Counted from the stretch's first letter, positions 17,794 to 27,374 are shown. The stretch: DNA of 64,000 nt from Vibrio tapetis subsp. quintayensis (GCF_030409945.1 NZ_JAUFQV010000025.1:62001-126000); one strand, 5' to 3'. The notes: a model not told the origin generated them from the letters alone. Made by a program: numbers and translations.

Positions 17794-19056
17794 CTAACCC
17801 CGAGTTTTAAAATTATCTTTGTCTATGCCATGCTTTTTCATTCTAAGGTAAAGTTTCTTTCTCGGTACTTGTAAGTAAACCGCCACGTCATTAACTTTGC
17901 CAGAGAACAAAAACAAGGCATCTTCAATCAGTTGCTTTTCATAGCCATCAACAAGGCTGTCTAAGGGCAGTTCTGAGGACTCTTGATGCTTAATGCGGTC
18001 TTGGCCTGCAAGTTTAATGATGCCAATAGCAAACAATTCAGCAACGTTGCGCAGCTCTCTTACATTGCCTGGCCAAAGATGATTTCTTAAGCTTTGCAAG
18101 TATTGTGAACTGACATCGGGCACAGACTTTCCAAGTTTGTTGCAACTCCGTTTTAAGTAGTAATGGAATAAAGTTGCGATGTCATCAGGGCGAAGCCGTA
18201 ACGGTGGTACATCAATGATACCTTGGCTAATGAGATAATAAAGTTCCGGTTGCAATTGCTGGTTCCGGATAAGGGATTCAGGATCTTGTCCAAAAATTCC
18301 GATTAGCCTAATTTTATCTTTTGATAAACGCTCTTGTCGCAATAGGTATTGAGTAAGGTGCTGCTGTATTGATTCGTCTAGTTTTTCTAGTTGGCTCAAT
18401 ATGATGGTTCCAGATTCAATGGCATTGAGTTTCGTATCCAGGTGCTCGACACTCGCTATCTGGCTTCCTTCTAGCTCAACCAGAGTTCGAGAGCGATTCT
18501 CGTTAAGTTGGTGCACCAAATACGCAATACTGTGCCTGCCCACACCAGACTCACCTGTAATAACCACATGATTTCGCAACATAGAATACTGAGCGACATG
18601 ATCTCGAATGATTTCCATCTGCGCAGACTTACCTATTAGCTCTTTTTTTATCGACTTATTCAAATTTCGTTTCTGTTCAACAAACAATTGCCGACGCGCT
18701 AAATGCTTCTTAATGAGTTCCAATAACTGACCTGGGTTAATTGGTTTTTCCAAAAAGTCATTCGCGCCTAGCTTCACCGCTTCGACCGCCATGGGAATAT
18801 CGCCGTGTCCCGTAATAACGATAATGGGTATGTCACTATCAATCGACTTAATGATCTTAAGTAACGTCATTCCATGCATCTGAGGCATGTACATGTCAAC
18901 AACCACAACACCAGCCCAATCACTATCAAGGTTGCCACTTGCATGTGTGGGGTCGATGAGCGCCTTAGACTTTAAGTTAGCAAGAGACATTAAGTGAGAG
19001 TAAGAATCTAAAACATCTTGGTCATCATCTACAAGAAGCACAGAAAAATCAGACAT
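17794..19056 (-). CDS. pgtA: PgtA-type response regulator with degenerate AAA+ domain
   Basis: From the ATG at 19056 the protein is 420 residues: receiver domain (phospho-acceptor Asp54, acidic pocket Asp10-12, Lys in FLEKP), an AAA+ domain, and a Fis-type helix-turn-helix. The AAA+ part is degraded: the Walker A equivalent is GESGVGR (Arg replacing Lys), the Walker B equivalent GTIILSQL lacks the Asp-Glu pair, and the GAFTGA loop that touches sigma54 is absent. As I recall, Salmonella PgtA shares this degeneration. It forms an operon pgtC-pgtB-pgtA, overlapping pgtB by 8 bases, and should control the divergent pgtP. It probably does not act as a sigma54 activator. An in-frame upstream ATG at 19083 would add nine residues. 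Confidence 0.87.
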   Translation of the reverse strand: MSDFSVLLVDDDQDVLDSYSHLMSLANLKSKALIDPTHASGNLDSDWAGVVVVDMYMPQMHGMTLLKIIKSIDSDIPIIVITGHGDIPMAVEAVKLGANDFLEKPINPGQLLELIKKHLARRQLFVEQKRNLNKSIKKELIGKSAQMEIIRDHVAQYSMLRNHVVITGESGVGRHSIAYLVHQLNENRSRTLVELEGSQIASVEHLDTKLNAIESGTIILSQLEKLDESIQQHLTQYLLRQERLSKDKIRLIGIFGQDPESLIRNQQLQPELYYLISQGIIDVPPLRLRPDDIATLFHYYLKRSCNKLGKSVPDVSSQYLQSLRNHLWPGNVRELRNVAELFAIGIIKLAGQDRIKHQESSELPLDSLVDGYEKQLIEDALFLFSGKVNDVAVYLQVPRKKLYLRMKKHGIDKDNFKTRG

Positions 19057-21394
19057 GAGGGAACTCCAAAACAACCATCGCACCTTGGTCTAAGGTAGAG
19101 GCTAAATAAATAAAACCGTTATTTTTTTCGACTAGGGAACGGCTAATGTTCAGCCCGAGCCCTAAACCGACTTCTTTTGTCGTCGTAAAAGGGGTAAACA
19201 AATTGTCTAGTACGGCAGAGTCAAACCCGTCGCCTGTGTCGCTAATACAAATAAGGTGGTTACTCTCGGTCTTGATATGAGAAACAGACACAATGCGTTG
19301 TTGCACTTCAAATGTCGCATCAAGAGCGTTAACAAGAAGATTCACCAGCACTTGCTCAATGCTGATGGCGTCTGCATAGATAAGTAGGTCTTCATGAATG
19401 CTCGTCACTATTGTGGTTTGCTGACGCTTGGCCTTAGTTGCAATCAACAGTTCAGCTTGATCCAATACAGAGGTAAACGAAATAGGAGCCGGTGTAGGTT
19501 CATGCAGTGGCTTTTTCGCGAAATGACGCAAATTGTTGATGATTTTGCTCATTCTCGCGGCCATGGCTTCCACTTGCTCGATAGCATGAGTAGCAGAATC
19601 TGGCTCACTTTGCTCAAGGGCTAATTTAACACTGAACAAGTAGGTATTTATCGAAGAGAGTGGCTGATTTAACTCATGAGCCATGCTTGTCATTGTTTGT
19701 CCTACTACGGCCATCTTGGCTGCTTGAATTAACTCACTTTGGGTTTCCTTTAAGTGGGTTTCCGCTTGCCGTCTAACGTCGACTTCTTTTTGCAAGTCTT
19801 GGTTGGCCAATCTCAACGACTGGGTCTTTTCTTGTACTCTTTGTTCAAGTATGTAGTTGGCGTGAGCTTGTTCAGTAATGTCTGTTACGGTGATCATCAC
19901 TTTACTCGTGTTTCCGTGGGCAAATACCCGCAAAAAGAATCGTAAATAGTGTGGTTGAGATTGAGTACCAAGCGAAAGGGTAACGCTGTCTGCACCATCA
20001 AAAGTTAACTTTGCGCTATTAACAAACGCACGCTCTAGTTGAGTACTTTGCTCCAAGGGCAACCATTCCCAAATTAGGCCGGTATAACTCAATTCGCCAT
20101 TCCCAAATAGCTGTTTTGCACTGGAGTTAACGGATTCAACGTGACCGTCCAAATTACACGTAATTAAACAGGCTTGGGTATTGTTTATTAAGTTCAGTGC
20201 GTTTGTGCGCTCCATCTCTTGCATGGTGTCGTACAGTATGTGGAGTTTGTCGCTCAGACGTGCAATCTCATCTTTGCCATCGATAGAGATGGGCTTTTCT
20301 GACTGATCATGTGTAATGGCATCAATGTTATTACTCAGCGCTGCAAGCCGACGCACGATACGTCGGTTAATGAAGTAATAAGTCAGGAAGAGGCTAATCA
20401 AAATCGAAAGACTAAAACAAACCACAAGAATATGGTTGCCATAGTTGATCATTGCCGTTGTGTCTTGTTGAACCAAGCGAAATTCTGTGTCAGCGACTTT
20501 AACTAAGTTAGCGATGCGAACATGCAAGTTATTGAGTGCGTTATTAATGATGGTTTTTCTTTGCGTGATGCGCTTGTCGATCGTTACCTTTTGCTTCAAT
20601 TTATCATGCAAGCTGCCATTGGTCGCAAGTAAAGAAGAAAGCTCAGTCAGTAACTGCTGATAGGCAATAGCAGAGGGCTGGTTAAAAATAGGTGCGCTTT
20701 TGGTCAGCAGTTCTTTCAATTTGTACTGTATAACTTTCACGCCATTATCAACTTGGCTTAAGTGCTTTGCCGTTAGAACGTCTTCAGTCAGTACTATTAA
20801 CGTTTCTTCGTCATCTAACAGTGTTTGGATTGAATTCCAATGTTCTAACAAACCATCAAACGAATGACCATGAACCTCTCGTTGAAGTTGCCACTGTACT
20901 TCTTGTCTTAATGGTTTTAACTCAGAAACAATATCTTGGTGGATCCACTCAATCTGCTCATCAAGAAGATCAAGCTCTCTTGTTAAATCAATGCCCAGAG
21001 AGATATCTCCGTAGTAAGCTTCAATAACTGACGCAAGTGAGTTATAGCTACCCTGTAACGTCTTCGCATCATTCCGATTAGAGAGTGTCACCAAGGTTGA
21101 GTGTATAAAACTCAATTCAGTTTGCACCTTGTGCAAGTTGGCTTGCAATTCAGACTTGGTTTTGGTTTCTGCAATTTGGTTCGTTAACCCTCTAATTTGT
21201 GCACTACGACTTTCAAGAAGAAAACTTGCATTGTAAGAGGGAAGGCTATTGCTAAAAAGTGAACTGACTCTTCTATCTAAGTTGTTCCATGTTCCCCAAG
21301 CCACGACGCTCACAACCAATAATAGAAATGTACTCGTTGCAAAGGCCAGTACCAGTTTCGTGCCGATGGTATGGTATCGAGAAGAGCCAATCAT
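19049..21394 (-). CDS. pgtB: PgtB-type sensor histidine kinase
   Basis: The 781-residue membrane kinase has TM1 about 14-34, a long helical periplasmic region, TM2 about 322-342, HAMP, a PAS-like segment (about 400-510), a coiled coil, and HisKA with phospho-acceptor His573 in SMAHELNQPLSS. The ATPase domain has N (LLVNALDA), G1 (DTGDGFD) and G2 (GLGLGL) boxes. It follows pgtC with a 4-base ATGA overlap and precedes pgtA. In Salmonella PgtB and PgtC together modulate the inducer response of PgtA to external phosphoglycerates. It is longer than the Salmonella protein, mainly in the periplasmic part as far as I can tell. Confidence 0.87.
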   Translation of the reverse strand: MIGSSRYHTIGTKLVLAFATSTFLLLVVSVVAWGTWNNLDRRVSSLFSNSLPSYNASFLLESRSAQIRGLTNQIAETKTKSELQANLHKVQTELSFIHSTLVTLSNRNDAKTLQGSYNSLASVIEAYYGDISLGIDLTRELDLLDEQIEWIHQDIVSELKPLRQEVQWQLQREVHGHSFDGLLEHWNSIQTLLDDEETLIVLTEDVLTAKHLSQVDNGVKVIQYKLKELLTKSAPIFNQPSAIAYQQLLTELSSLLATNGSLHDKLKQKVTIDKRITQRKTIINNALNNLHVRIANLVKVADTEFRLVQQDTTAMINYGNHILVVCFSLSILISLFLTYYFINRRIVRRLAALSNNIDAITHDQSEKPISIDGKDEIARLSDKLHILYDTMQEMERTNALNLINNTQACLITCNLDGHVESVNSSAKQLFGNGELSYTGLIWEWLPLEQSTQLERAFVNSAKLTFDGADSVTLSLGTQSQPHYLRFFLRVFAHGNTSKVMITVTDITEQAHANYILEQRVQEKTQSLRLANQDLQKEVDVRRQAETHLKETQSELIQAAKMAVVGQTMTSMAHELNQPLSSINTYLFSVKLALEQSEPDSATHAIEQVEAMAARMSKIINNLRHFAKKPLHEPTPAPISFTSVLDQAELLIATKAKRQQTTIVTSIHEDLLIYADAISIEQVLVNLLVNALDATFEVQQRIVSVSHIKTESNHLICISDTGDGFDSAVLDNLFTPFTTTKEVGLGLGLNISRSLVEKNNGFIYLASTLDQGAMVVLEFPHV

Positions 21395-22689
21395 GGATTA
21401 ACGCTGCCATTCAATTGCTTCAATAGATCGTTAGCCAGCATTTGATTTTGGCTAAGCTTGATACCTAAATGATGAAGCCACTCTTCTTTATTTGCCAGAA
21501 ATAGAGCCAGCCCTTCAGCAGACTGATCACGTTGTAATTTTGAAAATAGCGCCATCTGGGCATCAAATTCGCTAATTGAGATTGGCATAGAAAAAATCCG
21601 CTCTTTAGCTTTTTGAATGAGCAATAGCTTATCAGGGTCGAGTTGAGCACGTTGCTCAGAATGGGTAATCGCTAACCAAGTGTCACTGAGCACCGCCAAC
21701 CTCTTAGTAATGGCGATATCAAATAATAGGTTGATACCAATTTCACGGCGCATAAGTGTTTCAACATTCAAAGAAACATGGGGATTTTCAAGCAATTGGT
21801 CATCGTTAATCGAATATTTTGAAAAACTGTTTTTGAGTATCTGAGACTGGATTTTGTCAGATAGCAACATTTCGATAAAGGCGAGGGCATGCTTATCACT
21901 GGCCGTTTGCTTAATCATCCCAACGTAAGTCGGCATTAATGTGAAGTCTTTATCGTAGCTAAATTGCACATAGTCTAGTTTCCGCTGCAAAATATGGGCG
22001 TAACTGTCTATTGTCGGGCCAACCCCAAGGCCACCGCGAGATATGGTGTCGCTTACACCAAAACTGCGGGAGGATATGGTCGCAAAGTTAGCCGCGACAT
22101 TAAGGATAATCTGCCAACCGTCATCCCAACCGTATTGAGTCAGGATGCTTTCCAACATCATCTGGGTTGTCCCTGAGCGGGATGGAGTGCTCATTGTGAC
22201 ATGGCCAAAGTACGCAGGGTCAACCAAGGAGGAAAAACCTTGCGGTAAAGGGAGTTGGTGACCATCAAAGTAATCTTCGTTCCACACTATACCCGCCCCA
22301 GAATAACCGATCGTTACGACCTTGCTGGTGGACGGAAGCACATAGGGCATCAACCATTCTGGCGCTTTAAGTTTCAACGGCATATCAACCAATTTGTCTG
22401 CCTTTATTAAATGACTCATAAGATAAGGGGAAGAGGTCAGTATTAGATCGATGTCGTCGATATAGCTTTTGCTTAACAACTGAATGCTTGACGATGTTCT
22501 TCGGTGTAATAACTTTACCTCTACATCTTGATGGATTTTGTTGAACTCAGCGACCAATGGTAGAAGAGGCTCTTGTGAAAAGGTGGTCAGGATGACCAGT
22601 TGCTCTTTTTGCGCGTACGCAGGAGCACAGAATGAAGCCCCTATGAGGAACAATAGAGAGGGAAAATAACCATAAAGAACCCGTTTCAT
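21391..22689 (-). CDS. pgtC: PgtC-type periplasmic binding protein
   Basis: A 432-residue protein with a signal peptide ending near APAYA, then a type 2 periplasmic-binding-protein fold of the iron/ABC class (LVILTTFSQEPLLPLVAEFNK and SGAGIVWNEDYF). It is not next to ABC permease genes but heads the pgtC-pgtB-pgtA operon, matching its known role in Salmonella as an accessory of the phosphoglycerate sensor. It probably binds the ligand in the periplasm and signals to PgtB. Overlap of 4 bases with pgtB indicates coupled translation. Confidence 0.85.
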   Translation of the reverse strand: MKRVLYGYFPSLLFLIGASFCAPAYAQKEQLVILTTFSQEPLLPLVAEFNKIHQDVEVKLLHRRTSSSIQLLSKSYIDDIDLILTSSPYLMSHLIKADKLVDMPLKLKAPEWLMPYVLPSTSKVVTIGYSGAGIVWNEDYFDGHQLPLPQGFSSLVDPAYFGHVTMSTPSRSGTTQMMLESILTQYGWDDGWQIILNVAANFATISSRSFGVSDTISRGGLGVGPTIDSYAHILQRKLDYVQFSYDKDFTLMPTYVGMIKQTASDKHALAFIEMLLSDKIQSQILKNSFSKYSINDDQLLENPHVSLNVETLMRREIGINLLFDIAITKRLAVLSDTWLAITHSEQRAQLDPDKLLLIQKAKERIFSMPISISEFDAQMALFSKLQRDQSAEGLALFLANKEEWLHHLGIKLSQNQMLANDLLKQLNGSVNP

Positions 22690-22983
22690 TGCAGTAAACC
22701 TTATAAAATGTGCGCCTCATCAAAACTCGAATAGAAACCACAAAAAAAGTATTTTTTAAGATGGGTCATTCGTGACGCATGCAAAATTTCAAGAATTAGA
22801 ATTCTATCAACAAATCAAACAAATCCGAGCGTACGTTTCCCACTTTTGACCCACAAAGAAAGCTTAAATGAGTCATCTTTGTCTCAAAATGACACTTTTA
22901 ACAATAGTAAGCGATATCGACATACTCAATCCGTCAACAGAACACGGCCACGTAATGGCCTATACATTTGAATGGAGAGCGAT
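22690..22983. promoter_or_regulatory. Divergent pgtC/pgtP control region with TGRGTCA-like half-sites
   Basis: The 294 bases between pgtC and pgtP hold repeated half-sites: TGGGTCA (22762-22768) with TGACGCA (22773-22779) as an imperfect palindrome, TGACCCA (22847-22853), TGAGTCA (22869-22875) and TGACACT (22890-22896). Nearer pgtP lies a GGCCA/TGGCC inverted repeat (22946-22960). No convincing sigma54 promoter (GG-N10-GC) was seen, in line with the missing GAFTGA in PgtA. Confidence 0.5.
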
Positions 22984-24324
22984 ATGCTTAATTTCTTTAA
23001 AACCCGTACAGACCTTCCGCTTTCGGATGGATCAACGGACGCAATGCAATCCCGCTTTAAGCGGTACCAGTGGCAAGTATTCTTAGGACTCGTTTTTGGC
23101 TACGCGACTTTTTACGTTGTACGAATGAGTTTAGGTGTTGTTAAAAAACCCATGCTGGACGCTGGCATTGTCTCGATAGAAGAGCTTGGAATTATGGGTT
23201 CCGCTTTCTTCTTTACTTATGCAATTGGTAAGTTCTCCAACGGCTTCCTTTCTGATTATGCCAATATTGGCCGATTTATGTCGTTCTCACTGCTCCTGTC
23301 AGGCATCACTGCCATCGCCATGGGGCTTAATACGACGGCATTCTTCTTTGTTTTACTTTGGGGATTAAACGGTTGGTTCCAGTCGGTTGGTTCTGCACCG
23401 TCTTGTGTCTCTTTATTCCAGTGGTTCTCGCCTAAGCAACGCGGTAGTCGTTACTCAGTTTGGGGTGGGTCACGAAATATCGGAGAAGGCATTACATGGG
23501 TTCTTACCGCTACACTAGTAAGTTATTTTGGTTGGCGTGCAGGCTTTATCGGAGCAGGTATTGCAGCCATTGCCGCAGCACTTTGCATGTTCTTCGTCCT
23601 TAAAGACCGCCCACAAACTTATGGACTGCCAGATGCAGCAACCGCATTCGGTGAAGAGCCCGAAATTAAGAAAACAGACGATCCAAACGCAACTCGAAAG
23701 GCACAGCTATTTATCCTTAAACAGCCAACAGTATGGTTGATTGCCGCCGCGTGTGCATGTATGTACATCTCTCGCTACGCTATGTCTTCTTGGGCTGTAC
23801 TTTACTTGCAAGAAACAAAAGGTTATTCACTGATTGATGCCGGTTTTGCGATGTCGACTTACCCGATTGCAGGTCTAGCTGGGGCAATTTTATCTGGTAT
23901 CGTTTCTGACAAAATTTTTAATGCTAACCGCCATATTCCAACACTATTGTACGGATTCGCGAATATCGCAGGTATGTGCTTGATGTTCTTCGGGCCAGAC
24001 AATCGAATGGTCGACGCAGTCGCTCTAGGGCTTATTGGTTTCGCAATCGGTGGTTTGGTTGTATTCCTAGCGGGCTTAACCGCTTGTGATTTAATGCCAA
24101 AGAATGCGGTTGGTGCGGTGAAAGGCTTTATCGGCTTGTTCTCTTACATGGCAGCATCAGGACAAGAGCTTGTTTCAGCTTCTCTTATCAAAATTACTGA
24201 AATTGATGGCGTGCAAACCTACGACTTCAGCCAAGCTCAATACTTTTGGCTAGCGTCTGGTGTGCTTTCGATGATTCTTGCCACTACGGTATGGAACGCT
24301 AAAAAAGTCACCAACGTCAATTGA
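22984..24324 (+). CDS. pgtP: Phosphoglycerate/PEP transporter PgtP (MFS organophosphate:Pi antiporter)
   Basis: The 446-residue product is a 12-segment organophosphate:phosphate antiporter related to GlpT and UhpT, with the family hallmarks GYATFYVVRMSL, GIMGSAFFFTYAIGKFSNGFLSD and GGSRNIGEGITW. In Salmonella PgtP takes up 2- and 3-phosphoglycerate and phosphoenolpyruvate. Divergence from pgtCBA supports this substrate rather than glycerol-3-phosphate or hexose phosphate. The ATG at 22984 is chosen because GGAG lies 6 bases upstream; 22972 would place the ribosome-binding site inside the gene. Followed by a pyruvate kinase gene. Confidence 0.9.
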   Translation: MLNFFKTRTDLPLSDGSTDAMQSRFKRYQWQVFLGLVFGYATFYVVRMSLGVVKKPMLDAGIVSIEELGIMGSAFFFTYAIGKFSNGFLSDYANIGRFMSFSLLLSGITAIAMGLNTTAFFFVLLWGLNGWFQSVGSAPSCVSLFQWFSPKQRGSRYSVWGGSRNIGEGITWVLTATLVSYFGWRAGFIGAGIAAIAAALCMFFVLKDRPQTYGLPDAATAFGEEPEIKKTDDPNATRKAQLFILKQPTVWLIAAACACMYISRYAMSSWAVLYLQETKGYSLIDAGFAMSTYPIAGLAGAILSGIVSDKIFNANRHIPTLLYGFANIAGMCLMFFGPDNRMVDAVALGLIGFAIGGLVVFLAGLTACDLMPKNAVGAVKGFIGLFSYMAASGQELVSASLIKITEIDGVQTYDFSQAQYFWLASGVLSMILATTVWNAKKVTNVN

Positions 24325-24342
24325 TTCTTACGTAGACGTAGA

Positions 24343-24362
24343 GCAGGGACCTTGGTTCCTGC
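24343..24362 (+). promoter_or_regulatory. Intercistronic stem-loop between pgtP and pyruvate kinase
   Basis: GCAGGGAC (24343-24350) pairs with GTTCCTGC (24355-24362) with one G-T wobble around a 4-base loop. No T run follows, so it may be an mRNA processing or stability element or a weak attenuator rather than a full terminator. Confidence 0.4.
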
Positions 24363-24417
24363 CTACTACTTATTTATTCAATTCTCCTTTTTATAAGTTG
24401 TCGTTAATAGGATCATT

Positions 24418-25884
24418 ATGATGTGTAAAACCAAAATCGTGGCGACTCTTGGCCCTGCTTCACAAAGCCCAGAGATGATCACAAAGTTAATCAATGCAGG
24501 TGTCAACGTCGTTAGGCTTAACTTCTCGCATGGTACTGCCGAAGAACACATCGAGCGCGCCAATATGGTAAGGACCATAGCCTCAGATTTAGACAAACAC
24601 GTTGGTGTACTTGTTGATTTACAAGGGCCAAAAATTCGCATTTCTAGTTTTCAAAACAACTCGGTGTATTTAGATCAAGGCGACACGTTTTACTTGGATG
24701 CCAAACTCGACGCTAATGCCGGCGATAAAGTACGCGTAGGTTTGGATTACCCAGAGCTAATTCAAGATCTTATAGTTGGTAACACGCTATTGCTTGACGA
24801 CGGTCGTATTCAACTGGAAGTCACACAAGTGAACAAACACGAACAGTGGGCAAAAACTCGGGTTATAAACAAAGGCAAGCTCTCAAACCGCAAAGGCATC
24901 AATTTGCAGGGCGGAGGGCTTTCTGCACCTGCATTAACGGAAAAAGATAAGCAAGACATTGTAACCGCATCAAAACTAAAAGCGGATTTTGTAGCAGTAT
25001 CGTTTCCAAGAAATAGCGCGGATATCAACGATGCTCGCGATCTTTTACATAAAGCGGGTTCGGATGCTCAGATAGTTGCAAAAGTTGAGCGAGCGGAAGT
25101 TGTGGAAAACCAGGACAATATGGATGATATCATCAATGCATCCGACGTCATCATGGTTGCCCGTGGCGATCTGGGCGTTGAAATCGGAGATGCTCGGTTA
25201 CCTTCAGTTCAAAAACAACTGATCAATCGTGCACGATTCTTAGGAAAGCCCGTCATTACCGCTACTCAAATGATGGAATCAATGATCGACAACCCATTGC
25301 CGACCAGAGCAGAAGTCCTTGATGTTGCAAATGCGATCATCGACGGAACCGATGCCATCATGCTATCAGCCGAATCGGCCGCAGGGGACTACCCAGTTGA
25401 AGCCGTTGAAGCAATGGTTCGAATTGCCAAAGGTGCAGAGGAAGAACAAACCTGCGCACAAGGATGTTGGGATCAACTGCAACATCTTTGTAGTGATGCC
25501 GGTAAAAGTTTTGCTCTTTCATCCATGATCTCCGCAACGAAAGTTCACCAAGACCTTGGTGTAGCCATACTCACACAACAAGGTGAAACGCCATTGCTTA
25601 TGTCGCGATGCCGCAGTAATGCCGTTATATGGGCATTGTCAGATAACCCGTCGCTACTGAATCGTCTCACTATTTTACGCGGTGTGATGCCGAAATATTT
25701 CAGCGCTAGCCCTTATAAAGATGAGGCGTTAGCCAAACAGGTAACGCTCGTACTTAAACGTGAGGCAGAGCAGGCCAACATACAGTCAATCCTGATGACC
25801 CAATTGGAGTCGATGGAGGGAGTGGGTAGCATTAATGTTTGCTGGCTAATCGACGTTCCCTCAGAAAAGCGCGTCGCAGCTTAA
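24418..25884 (+). CDS. pyk: Pyruvate kinase (second copy, linked to pgtP)
   Basis: The 488-residue product has the full pyruvate kinase signature: TKIVATLGPAS at the N-terminus, VNVVRLNFSHG, VDLQGPKIR, the catalytic lysine in AKVERAE, MVARGDLGVEI and ATQMMESM. It makes pyruvate and ATP from phosphoenolpyruvate. It lies 93 bases downstream of pgtP in the same direction, so PEP or phosphoglycerate taken up by PgtP could be burned directly. The sequence resembles the PykA (type II) group more than PykF. Two ATG codons in tandem (24418, 24421) both suit the AGGA ribosome-binding site. Confidence 0.93.
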   Translation: MMCKTKIVATLGPASQSPEMITKLINAGVNVVRLNFSHGTAEEHIERANMVRTIASDLDKHVGVLVDLQGPKIRISSFQNNSVYLDQGDTFYLDAKLDANAGDKVRVGLDYPELIQDLIVGNTLLLDDGRIQLEVTQVNKHEQWAKTRVINKGKLSNRKGINLQGGGLSAPALTEKDKQDIVTASKLKADFVAVSFPRNSADINDARDLLHKAGSDAQIVAKVERAEVVENQDNMDDIINASDVIMVARGDLGVEIGDARLPSVQKQLINRARFLGKPVITATQMMESMIDNPLPTRAEVLDVANAIIDGTDAIMLSAESAAGDYPVEAVEAMVRIAKGAEEEQTCAQGCWDQLQHLCSDAGKSFALSSMISATKVHQDLGVAILTQQGETPLLMSRCRSNAVIWALSDNPSLLNRLTILRGVMPKYFSASPYKDEALAKQVTLVLKREAEQANIQSILMTQLESMEGVGSINVCWLIDVPSEKRVAA

Positions 25885-26213
25885 AGCGTCAGGTTGTTTT
25901 AAACAATGCCAATTGAAACAACTTTTCAGCAGTTATGGCGCCCATTGGACTATGTATTTCAAGTCTAACTATCACTCCCCCTTAGGTGATGTGTCCTTGC
26001 TCCACAGGGAATTCGGTCTGCATTTCGATGTAGGCCATTTTTTTTGTGTGCTTGCTATCACGAAGCAAACGTTTACGTTTTATTTGGTACGCAGTTTCGG
26101 TAGTCTGTTTGTCACTATTGGTTATCTTTATCTGTTTTTCTTCAGTAATATCTAATGCTACGCAATTCAGATCAAAACAACACACTATAAAAACATAGAT
26201 CAAGAGAGGAACT
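25885..26213. other. 329-base gap between pyruvate kinase and KAS III genes
   Basis: No strong terminator was seen after pyk. The right part holds the fabH promoter, with a TATAAA -10-like box about 30 bases before the start and a GAGAGG ribosome-binding site. The minus strand carries an open frame described separately. Confidence 0.5.
25982..26185 (-). CDS. Possible small protein divergent from fabH (doubtful)
   Basis: An open minus-strand frame encodes a charged C-terminal stretch (DITEEKQIKITNSDKQTTE ... MAYIEMQTEFPVEQGHIT) that looks like real protein in composition and codon use. The frame extends to an ATG at 26251 inside fabH, but residues before about 26164 look like non-coding sequence. 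GTG at 26185 is the nearest usable start and has no Shine-Dalgarno; an ATT at 26149 is another. It could be a small gene, a truncated remnant, or chance. Confidence 0.3.
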   Translation of the reverse strand: MCCFDLNCVALDITEEKQIKITNSDKQTTETAYQIKRKRLLRDSKHTKKMAYIEMQTEFPVEQGHIT

Positions 26214-27299
26214 ATGAGCCGAGTTTTTGCAGAAATTACAGGTTGGGGCAAATGCCTTCCACCCGCTGCACTTTCAAATCACGATTTGGGCACGTTCCTA
26301 GAAACGTCGGATGATTGGATTCGCACCCGTACTGGGATTGAAAGCCGTCGTATTAGCCATGTTAACACGTCGGATCTTGCCACCGTGGCCGCCAAGCAAG
26401 CCATCGCTTGTGCCGGTATCGACGCAAGTGAAATTGATTGCATCATCGTTGCAACGTGTTCTCCAGACACTTTAATCCCAAACATTGCATCTAAAGTACA
26501 AGCTAACTTGGGTATTCGCACTGCAGCATCTTTTGACTTAAACGCGGCGTGTACTGGCTTTGTTTATGGGCTTGAAACCGCGACTCGACTGATTCAAGCC
26601 GGTAATTATCGCAACGCATTGGTAATCGGTGCTGAGCGTTTGTCGTTCTACATTGATTGGACTCAACGCGACACGGCAGTATTGTTTGGTGACGGCTCAG
26701 GTGCGGTGGTTCTTAGCCGTACTGAAAATCCAGTTGGCCTTCAAGAGGCGCAACTAGGATGTGATGCTAAAGGGCGTGATATTTTGGCTGTTCCTGAATA
26801 TGGAACCGCAATGGATCGTTTTGCAGCAGACAACGGCTACTGGGATTTCAACTTCGTTGGCAAAGAGATATTCAAACGTGCCGTGAAAGGCATGGGGGCT
26901 GCTGCTCATCAAGTTCTAGAGCGCTCCCAGCTGAGCACCGACAAAATTGATGTCGTTATCCCACACCAAGCGAATATTCGTATCATTCAAACTTTGTGTG
27001 ACTTTGCTGGTATTGCACAAGAAAAAGCGTTTGTTAACATTCAAAAATACGGCAATACGTCCGCAGCAACAGTGCCTATCGCGCTTTGTGAAGCCGTAGA
27101 ACAAGGGCATATTAAAGCGGGGGACAATATCCTTACTGCAGCGTTTGGCGCAGGCTTAACATGGGGTGCAGGGCACATTAAGTGGGGTGACAGGGTCACA
27201 CCAATCGCAGAGTCTGATGCCCAACTTCCACCTTGTGAACAAAGTGCATTAGAATTATTAGATCAGGCTATCACGCACTGTAAAAATCGCCCTGAGTAA
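26214..27299 (+). CDS. fabH: 3-oxoacyl-ACP synthase III (KAS III) paralog
   Basis: The 361-residue product has the KAS III Cys-His-Asn triad: Cys113 in NAACTGF, His in PHQANIRI and Asn in YGNTSAA, plus the closing [15 protein letters not shown] condenses an acyl-CoA with malonyl-ACP to start fatty-acid synthesis. It lies outside the plsX-fabD cluster where the main fabH is normally found, and it has about 40 residues of extra C-terminal sequence ([15 protein letters not shown] and on), so it is probably the second FabH of vibrios, which may use a different primer. A bidirectional terminator follows. Confidence 0.92.
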   Translation: MSRVFAEITGWGKCLPPAALSNHDLGTFLETSDDWIRTRTGIESRRISHVNTSDLATVAAKQAIACAGIDASEIDCIIVATCSPDTLIPNIASKVQANLGIRTAASFDLNAACTGFVYGLETATRLIQAGNYRNALVIGAERLSFYIDWTQRDTAVLFGDGSGAVVLSRTENPVGLQEAQLGCDAKGRDILAVPEYGTAMDRFAADNGYWDFNFVGKEIFKRAVKGMGAAAHQVLERSQLSTDKIDVVIPHQANIRIIQTLCDFAGIAQEKAFVNIQKYGNTSAATVPIALCEAVEQGHIKAGDNILTAAFGAGLTWGAGHIKWGDRVTPIAESDAQLPPCEQSALELLDQAITHCKNRPE

Positions 27300-27350
27300 T
27301 AAAAATTTACAGCTTGCCAACCTTCAGCTACTTTGGGTTAGGTAATACTA

Positions 27351-27374
27351 AAAAAGCCGCGATCGCGGCTTTTT
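27351..27374. terminator. Bidirectional rho-independent terminator
   Basis: The perfect palindrome AGCCGCGATCGCGGCT (27355-27370) is flanked by A and T runs and lies between the convergent fabH and MFS genes. Confidence 0.9.
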
